Shown one piece after another: positions 30,541-64,000 of a stretch of DNA of 64,000 nt. Under the pieces are notes generated by a model, which made no database searches, was not told the origin of the DNA, and saw nothing but the letters and a program-made list of their open reading frames with translations. The translations under genes were made by a program, and so were the position numbers. Source of the DNA: Lytechinus variegatus (lineage: Eukaryota > Echinodermata > Echinoidea > Temnopleuroida > Toxopneustidae); contig NC_054746.1 in NCBI RefSeq assembly GCF_018143015.1, forward strand, positions 13,817,532 to 13,881,531, in the 5' to 3' direction. Position 1 is the first letter of the stretch, and every line of letters begins with the position of its first letter.

Positions 30541-31402
30541 AGGGGAAGGCGGGGTAAGTTGAGCATAGGGGCAAGTTGAGCCACCAGCCCCAGGCCAATA
30601 ATGAATGAGTCAGACATTGTGGTGGTTTCATGTATTGATGACCCACAGCATAACCCCTAACCCCACCATATTGTTTTCAACTTTGAAACAAAAAGTAGTT
30701 TTTTAGAGGGAAAAATATGAATTTCAGCAAAAAAAGTAAAAAAGAGTGTGAAATAGATAAGTGCTTTATAAACACACACGTCTTTAAATATAATAAAGAC
30801 ATGATAACAACATTATTAGTCCAGGTATGGATCTTCATTCTTGTCATAGTCTTTTATATGATGGATGCATAATAAATGTGTGGATACAAAATTATCGCAC
30901 TAAGTTCAGACTGGGGTAAGTTGAGCCAAACAGCATGGGGCAAGTTGAGCCATGGTAATTCCTATGGTAATGTATCTTAAAAAACAAACAAACCATAAAA
31001 ATTGATTGAAATGCTGGCTGAAAGGAGCAAATTTACATGACTGCTCTTTTCCTTTTAAAGGATGTTAGTATTTATAGAGAATTAGCAAGTGAAAAGACTT
31101 TAAACAAAAAAATGACATGCTGGTTCTCCCCTCATACATTTTGTACATAGATTTTGTGGCTCAACTTACCCCAGAAGGTGGCTCAAACTTACCCCATTAT
31201 GGGGCAAGTTGAGCCATTTGACATCGTTTTTTTCAAAGGTCACGATGACTTTCAGTGTGGGGATAGAAAGTTATATATAGGTGGAAAATATTTCAGAAGA
31301 ATTAAATTTCAAGGCAAGGTACTTATTTCGACAAGATTATTAATCATATCAATTCTAACATGCAAAAAGCAAAAACTGTCACAACTTACCCCGCCTTCCC
31401 CT
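30541..31402. mobile_element. DNA transposon with repeated GGGGCAAGTTGAGCC motifs
   Basis: Inverted ends AGGGGAAGGCGGGGTAAGTT and the complement. The motif GGGG(C/T)AAGTTGAGCC occurs in eight variants in both orientations near the ends and centre (30552, 30569, 30914, 30937, 31158, 31179, 31200, 31382). 862 bp, no transposase. Confidence 0.8.
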
Positions 31403-31430
31403 ACACATTGTTGTTTGGGTACTGGCTGTA

Positions 31431-31739
31431 TATTATTGACAGTTGGAATAGTCGGTTAGAAACCAGAGACATGATTTGTTATTGAGAGGGCATGTCCTTA
31501 TTGCGTGACCAAACTCATTTCTGGCGGACGTATGGCAAGCCGTTTTATCATTTATTCCTATTTCTTGATATCAAGAATTACCATTGCTTAGCTACACAAA
31601 ACCATTTCTTGATATCAAGAATTCGAATTCATGATATTCAGAATTCGAATTCTTGATATCAAGAATTCATTGCTTGATATATCAAGAAATAGAATCATGT
31701 CTCTGGTTTCTAACCGACTATTCCAACTGTCAATAATAT
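31431..31739. mobile_element. Inverted-repeat element with palindromic core repeats
   Basis: About 50 bp inverted ends (TATTATTGACAGTTGGAATA and complement). The interior repeats the perfect 16 bp palindrome TTCTTGATATCAAGAA three times, joined by GAATTC units. Confidence 0.85.
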
Positions 31740-33974
31740 AGAATAATAAGAAGAAGACGGATAAGAAAAGAGAAAAAGAGGAGGGGTGGAAGAGAGAAAA
31801 GGGAAGAGAAGAATTAATTACATCACTGTGAGTTCGTCGTCTTCATGATATCGTAAAAATCTTCATCTTTCTCTTAATAGAGAATATTTATTAGGCATAA
31901 AAATGTGATAGCCTATAGTCATTCTTGTATTGGAGATGCATTATCATGATTGTTTCATGTTTGTAGTTGTACATTTGATTGAAAATACATGGGACAGAGG
32001 GTAATGTTATATTGCTTTACATTGTAAGTGTATGATTTATTGTAGAATTATTAGATTTACAAGTGTTTTTTGTTGTTGCTTCATCTCTTTATTTTGTTGC
32101 TTTCATTGAAGCGGGGATGGTTATAATATGATTTGCCTTCCAGAACAAACTCTTTCATAAAAAATAGTAAATATATTTGGAGGAAATTGTAGGATTGTTT
32201 CTGTTACCTCTAAATATTTTTCCATGAATTGTGAAGAAATTGCGAAAGTGTTCGATTGATATGAAGATTTTGAGCAGCAAAGGTGAGAAAGAATGAGAAA
32301 GAAAGTGATCAGATGCCCAAAGATGATAAAATATAAAAGGATCAAGAGATACAAATGGTATAAACGTGTCCAATTTTGAGCACAAAGCTTGGATAATTAG
32401 TGGCCCCTTATTTGGGCCAATAAATGGGCATTTATTCAAAGTGGACCCCACTCCCTCCATTTCCAATTGCGAATTTTTTGTAAGGAAAACCCCTCTATTT
32501 TCTTTTTGCTTAGCGAAAAAAAACACAAATGATTGGGTCATTAGACCGTCTTTCGGAAGTGATGACCTTTGTTGATTTTTCATTAATTTACTATTTGCTT
32601 GTCAAGCCCCATGGTGCTTGAAAATGTGCAACAACCGATTAACGACCCTCGCCCTCAAACGCCAAGGCAAGAGGGTTCCATGATATGCTTATAAAATACA
32701 CCTTTTTAGTTGCCTTCCTTTCTTTTCTCCGACCGAAAACTTCATGATGATATTAGCCTTCTTTCCCCAACGAGGTACGTAAGACTAGATGAATAATGCA
32801 AGCGCGAAGCGCTAGCTGAGATTTTTAAAGAATGGGATGACCATGAATGATCCATTTTGATGAAATTGATATTTCCCTTTTCTTTTCTTTGTAAACTGTA
32901 GTCATCATGATACAAGAATTATTCGGAAACTCCGGGCCAAGTAAAACTAAAAATATCATCACAATTACAAAGAGCATACTATTAAAAAATAATAATCATA
33001 AAATTTCCCTCAAGTCCCTCCTTACGGAAAGCCGCCGTTTATATCTTGATTTTGATCACGACATAAATTCATGTCAGTCAAATAGACTGAAGTCATGATT
33101 TTATGTCAAGATTTATGACAAAAAGCATTATGTAACGGAAATATGTCAACATTTGTTTTTATTCCATGATTTATGCTTTATGACAACCATCTTTATTTCA
33201 GTCATCATTTCTATTGTATGTTCTATACTAATTATAGACCATGAACATGAATAAAGAAAACTAATAAAGTGATATTCAAAAGGGTGATGAAATAAACGGG
33301 GCACACCCCATATGCACTTAGTTACAAGGAGGGCTTCATTAAAAAGAATATCGTCGTGTATAAAAACATGAAAATCCTGACCGGATTTTGTTTCATTCTC
33401 CTTCCACATGTTATCAGTTTCAATAAAAGAATTGTTTCATTCAATCAGTCCATAGCAATAAACATCAAACATGAGAAAGACAAATTCAATAGTCATCATG
33501 CATAGATTCGATAACCATCTATACAATAATCATTCTTCTTAGTATTATTACTACTATAAGAGCGCTATCGATATACTGGCCATCAAAAGCGTCGAGCAAA
33601 ACTTTGAGGTTGTAAAAACAAACTTCTCCCTCATCTTTATTTCCTCCAAAATATATCATGAATATTGATTAGCCTACATTATTTTGTTCAACATGCGGAT
33701 CTGTCACGGATGTTTGATAATTTATCATTTCGATTGTTGGAATAGGTATCGTCTTCATCGGTAACTGCAAACAGTCTTTATAATAGGTCCCTTTTCGATC
33801 AGGCTAGAACGTATATTGAAAATTTCTGCTCGCGCTGATCGCGCTCGCAGTGATTATTATTTTGTTACATACGAATCTTGTTCAGGATCACAAACATATT
33901 GCTCAAAGTGTGAAATTTTCAGGACAAAATATATGAAATTTCAAAAAATTGCCCTTGTGCGTGTGTGTGCATGT
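31740..33974. other. Intergenic region before esterase A
   Basis: Purine-rich stretch 31741-31815; GCGAAGCGCTAGCTG trace at 32800; otherwise no recognised gene. A 142-codon minus frame at 32155-32583 has no motif and is taken as chance. Confidence 0.4.
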
Positions 33975-33983
33975 GTATATATA
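33975..33983 (+). promoter_or_regulatory. Possible TATA box of esterase A
   Basis: TATATATAA about 240 bp before the chosen ATG, giving a plausible 5' UTR of about 205 bp. Position only; no other core element is visible. Confidence 0.3.
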
Positions 33984-34215
33984 ATACTGGAAACTCAATT
34001 GAGGAGAGATTTCCGCACATTTCAGCACTCCCACTGAAAAAAAGATCGTTCCCAGGGCCCTCCGTTATGACCTTGTGCTAAACTGTTCTACTTTTTTCTC
34101 GGTCCATGAGATATATTTGCAATGTCAGTATCGAATACCTCACTGCAATGGGTATCTACGCATAAAGACGAACTTGCTAACCAAATCAAATCAATGTTCA
34201 AACCATCGTTTCAAC

Positions 34216-46238
<12,023 letters not shown>

Positions 46239-47251
46239 TACATCACAAGGATTCATTCAGAGTCAGGCTTGCATGGGGCCGGGCAAGAAATCATCACAGA
46301 GGAACATGGGCAGTAGTTGACGTCTGATGTAAACTACACTGTAAAAATCTGAATTAGTAGTTAACACTTAATAGTAGATTTTATTATTTGTGATTATTTC
46401 TCGATTTTCTTTTCTGTAGGCCTAGATTTAACTTGTCTTTTCAATTACTTGATTTACTTGATTTATTTGGGTTCTATATACATGTACATTTACGAAAATT
46501 CACGTATTGGAAGCTTGCTTTGATTTAGTAAATTTAACTCAATTCGGCAAATATAAATATTACTTATAAAATTATGTTAAATGTACTTACATTTTCAATT
46601 TACGACTTATCTAAATAATATATGAATATTCATTAAGAGCATGTAAATGTTATAATTTCTCAAATAACTGTCGTATCTATTTGTGTTTCAAATTGTTTTG
46701 GATTAGGGTAAGTGAACTTTTTTCAATCAAAGAAAGAGCAACGTTAAAAAGTCACTTATACGAAAATTTCAAACATCTGTTTCGGTTTTCAGATTCTAGA
46801 TCATCAACCATAGCCAGGTTGACAAGAACGAAGTCTTTAATAGAACAAGATTCAATGTAACAAGTTTAATCTTAACGGAGATGGAACAATCGATATCAAA
46901 ACCGAAGGTGGCCCATCACTGTAAAGAGCGGGTGGGGATCTGTATACACTTCAAACTATTCTCCATTAATCATATTGTAATTTTCTTATTAGAGATGCAA
47001 CTTGAATATAACCAGGAATACAATTGTAAAAAGAAAAATGACGATAGTTGAGCATACAGAGATGGAATAATTTGTGGCATTAAAACCGAATGTTATAATA
47101 GTGAGTGGGTGATTTCATCACCTTGTAGATACATTGATCATAACTTGTTATTCATGATGTAGACACCGATATTAAATATGAACCATAAACATTAACTAAA
47201 TAATGGATATTTCATACATAAAACATTCTTTCAACTTTTCTGTGGTACAAC
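46239..47251. other. Esterase A 3' region
   Basis: Presumed 3' UTR and intergenic. Two diverged direct copies of a roughly 190 bp block start near 46875 and 47058 (GAGATGGAA(C/T)AAT, AAAACCGAA, GGGTGGGGATC/GAGTGGGTGA). No gene. Confidence 0.4.
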
Positions 47252-47521
47252 CACTGGAGTATAGATAGGGGGCTTGGAGAGCCCTTGCCTCCCCCCCAAA
47301 AAAAAAATATTAACGTCAAAAAAAGAGAAAAGAAAAGAAAAGAAAGAGAAAGGGTGAAATATAATTTTTCTGAAAATTATGTAAAAATCTATCACCAAAT
47401 TTGAATTTTGTAATAAAATTGAAAATTGTCCTCGCTCGCTTCGCTTGTTCATAACTTTTAACAATTTTACGCAGTACTCCATATTTCGTCCCCTCAAAAT
47501 ATTTGGCTCATTACGCCACTG
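47252..47521. mobile_element. hAT-type MITE, 270 bp, with 8 bp target duplication
   Basis: GGTACAAC flanks both sides (47244-47251, 47522-47529). Ends CACTGGAGTA and TACGCCACTG. Interior has a C-run, an A-run and a TCGCTCGCTTCGC core. Confidence 0.9.
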
Positions 47522-47529
47522 GGTACAAC

Positions 47530-48644
47530 TAATAAGACCTCAAAACTAAACTTTCGATTCTGTCTATAAGTGACGTTTCTTTGGACCCCATTAACACTTA
47601 CTTGGATCAGTGAGAATCATATTTATGTAGGAACAAACCCCTCAACAAGTAATGTGATTGATTGATTGATTCTGATTCATCACAAGCCAGAAGGGGACTT
47701 GATCCCCTCATATACCCTGGTATTGACTACATAAAAATATGATGCTACTATTGTATTGCATACATCTATAAATTATTCCACGTGATACACAAGAATTATA
47801 TAATTGTTGCACTGAGGTAGATTTATCAGAAAGTGCGTTCCAGAAAAAAAAGGAAATCGTGATAAAGTGTAATTTTTTCGTATCATGATCATAAATTTCC
47901 TTATTCATTTATTTAGTTTTATGTAAAATCAGGACAGTCCTTTCAGAGCCCAAAGGCCTGCTCCACAAAAGAGCCCTGTAGACATAGAAAGATTTACAAA
48001 GTAAATGAAATAAATTGATATAAAGTAAAATACAGTACACAATCAAAACTACATGACATATCAATGCTATCACATGAAATAATTTGAAACAAAAATTAAA
48101 AACCTTGAATAAAATCAAGACAATTTAAAAGACGAAGAATATCATAGAAATAAAGGGAATTACTTCAAAAGCATGTGACTAAAATCAAACTAAGTAAAAT
48201 TAATAAATAAGTTATAAAATTGACAATTCAAAATACAATGAAAACTATTGATGTAAAATGTGATAAAGCAGATAGCATACAAGGAGAAATAAAAAAAAAT
48301 GGGTAAAATTTACTCTTTTTTATCGAATATATAGCATTAAAAGCCAGAAAACATTATAATTTGCTCGTGCATATGGAAATTGACCAACTTCCTATGTATC
48401 TTCATGAGTTAAATCTTACCATCAATACGTTCAATTTTCTTTTATCTAAGCAATGAGCTCTTTGTGCAAGTATGATGCCCATTCCCAGCATGCTACTCAT
48501 GGTGCTACTCATATCTTCTTAATGGTAATTTGGGCTACTAATTTCAATTTGTAGCCGCCGTAACAGTCCGTTAGTGATGACAACTAGTCAATGATGGCCT
48601 ATACTTGTTTCACACCCAGGTTGGCAGTAATGTTTCCCTCAATC
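47530..48644. other. Shared 3' intergenic region and esterase B 3' UTR
   Basis: No gene. A minus-strand AATAAA lies at 47908-47913, 730 bp past the esterase B stop; it is the clearest signal seen but far away. Confidence 0.35.
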
Positions 48645-62939
<14,295 letters not shown>

Positions 62940-63373
62940 TTTAGCCCGTTCCTAGTAAAGCAGAAAATAATTAAGAAAAAAAAATCTCTGTGTAGGCCCT
63001 AAACTTTTGAAGAAGTCTTAATATTCGTGTCCAGCAATGTAGATACAGTCCACATGTGCGTGTGTGCCCTGAAAATATAATAGCATACAATACATAATGA
63101 ACTTCGATCATTTCGAGATCTTGAACTTTGCTGTATTATTGTTTGCAGAACACTCAGGAACTAATCTGGTCATTGCGCTTTATCGCATTGCTTTTCACCG
63201 TTTTCATCGAGGGGGGGGGGGGGCGGAAAATGGAATCACATGTTACATGAGGTCACATCCTCGCTTGTTCTTTTGTAATATGAAATTAGGTTTATTAAAT
63301 TTTTTCCTCGAAGAACTAGAAAAATTGGATTGACAACTGATTTAGTGCATTATTGCTGCAGCTTATTTCATTA
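62940..63373. other. Esterase B upstream flank
   Basis: No clear core promoter. A G-run at 63210-63223. Confidence 0.35.
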
Positions 63374-63637
63374 TAAGGGAGACATATTATTCGCACTATT
63401 ATGAAATAATGAAAAAAATATAATTTTATGTGATAACATAAGAAAACAGAAAGTGGAGATGTGAGTGACATCATAGCCCATCTAATGAATATTCATAACG
63501 ACTGTTTTCACAAAATATTGTTAAAATTCAATAACTTTGTTATTTGTTATCCAATTTTGATAAAATTTTCGGCATCTTGCTTAGTGAATTCCACTCTATT
63601 TATTAAGCTATGAATACTTTCAGCCCGGTCCATCCCT
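63374..63637. mobile_element. TTAA-type MITE, right end clear
   Basis: Right end CCGGTCCATCCCT followed by TTAA; the left side starts near AAGGGAGACATATTATTC. AATAACTTTGTTATTTGTT blocks are typical of the family at 19244/29767. The left boundary is uncertain. Confidence 0.5.
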
Positions 63638-64000
63638 TTAACTAAATTACCATGACCCCCAGGTTTTCCTTCCCACACCCCTTTACCTCCATCCAGGTCA
63701 GTATAATAATATATAAAGAAACGTACGAATTAAACGTGTAGAACTGCACGAAACTGGCAACGGTTAATTTGGCGAAACAAAATGTAACATGGATCCATCA
63801 GCAATTATCATTTCAATGGATTTATTGCGATATAAGAAATAAATGAATGACTTGTAAAAGAAAAAAATGATGCAGTAATTTGACTTGATTGTGTACATAT
63901 CCAAACTGTTTCGAATCTTAAGTGATTATTTTATATTTGGAGGACACTCTGCAAGAGCTTGTCTATTCCACTTCCACTTATCAAATGCTTTAGGGATCGA

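Noticed and set aside
32155-32583. 142-codon minus-strand open frame
   Set aside because: No motif, low-complexity hydrophobic stretches, no splice or paralogue support.
34075-34215. Upstream in-frame ATG of esterase A
   Set aside because: Would add 47 residues before a clear signal peptide; the paralogue starts at the signal peptide.

Overview
The window looks like nuclear DNA of an animal with AT-rich, repeat-packed introns. It is most likely an echinoderm and probably a sea urchin. That placement is an inference from three things: the gene content, the dispersed GCTCGCGCTTCGCGC-type repeats, and TTAA-flanked and hAT-like short transposons of a kind I associate with echinoderm genomes. No database search was possible. 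I see no bacterial, plasmid or viral features, no CRISPR array and no LTR element.

Three protein genes can be assembled exon by exon, all with uninterrupted frames. (1) A cathepsin F gene on the + strand (11 coding exons, 4018-22093, 456 aa) has a signal peptide, a cystatin-like domain, an I29 inhibitor propeptide and a complete C1A papain-fold protease. (2) A secreted carboxylesterase-type alpha/beta hydrolase lies on the + strand (9 coding exons, 34216-46238, 602 aa). (3) A close paralogue lies on the - strand (9 coding exons, 62939-48645, 599 aa). Genes 2 and 3 are tail to tail and share every intron position and phase. Seven of their nine exons have identical lengths. They are therefore an inverted duplicate pair, and both keep the Ser-Glu-His triad.

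Layout: 1-4.0 kb, upstream flank with short transposons; 4.0-22.1 kb, cathepsin F; 22.1-34.2 kb, repeat-filled intergenic region that includes a 3.4 kb element with inverted arms of short tandem repeats; 34.2-46.2 kb, esterase A; 46.2-48.6 kb, shared 3' intergenic region; 48.6-62.9 kb, esterase B; 62.9-64 kb, its upstream flank. Coding sequence is about 5 kb of 64 kb. Much of the rest is non-autonomous DNA transposons, tRNA-derived SINEs, two LINE fragments and long microsatellites.

Most notable observations: a U6 snRNA fragment joined to a 5'-truncated LINE in cathepsin intron 1; a three-level nest of transposons with matching target duplications at each level and a paralogous empty site elsewhere in the window; a partial tandem copy of cathepsin exon 6 with its own splice acceptor, which if used would give a cystatin/propeptide-only protein; intronic transposons that carry repeated DR1 nuclear-receptor-type motifs; several transposons lying within 2-45 bp of splice junctions; and a patchy identity pattern between the two esterases.
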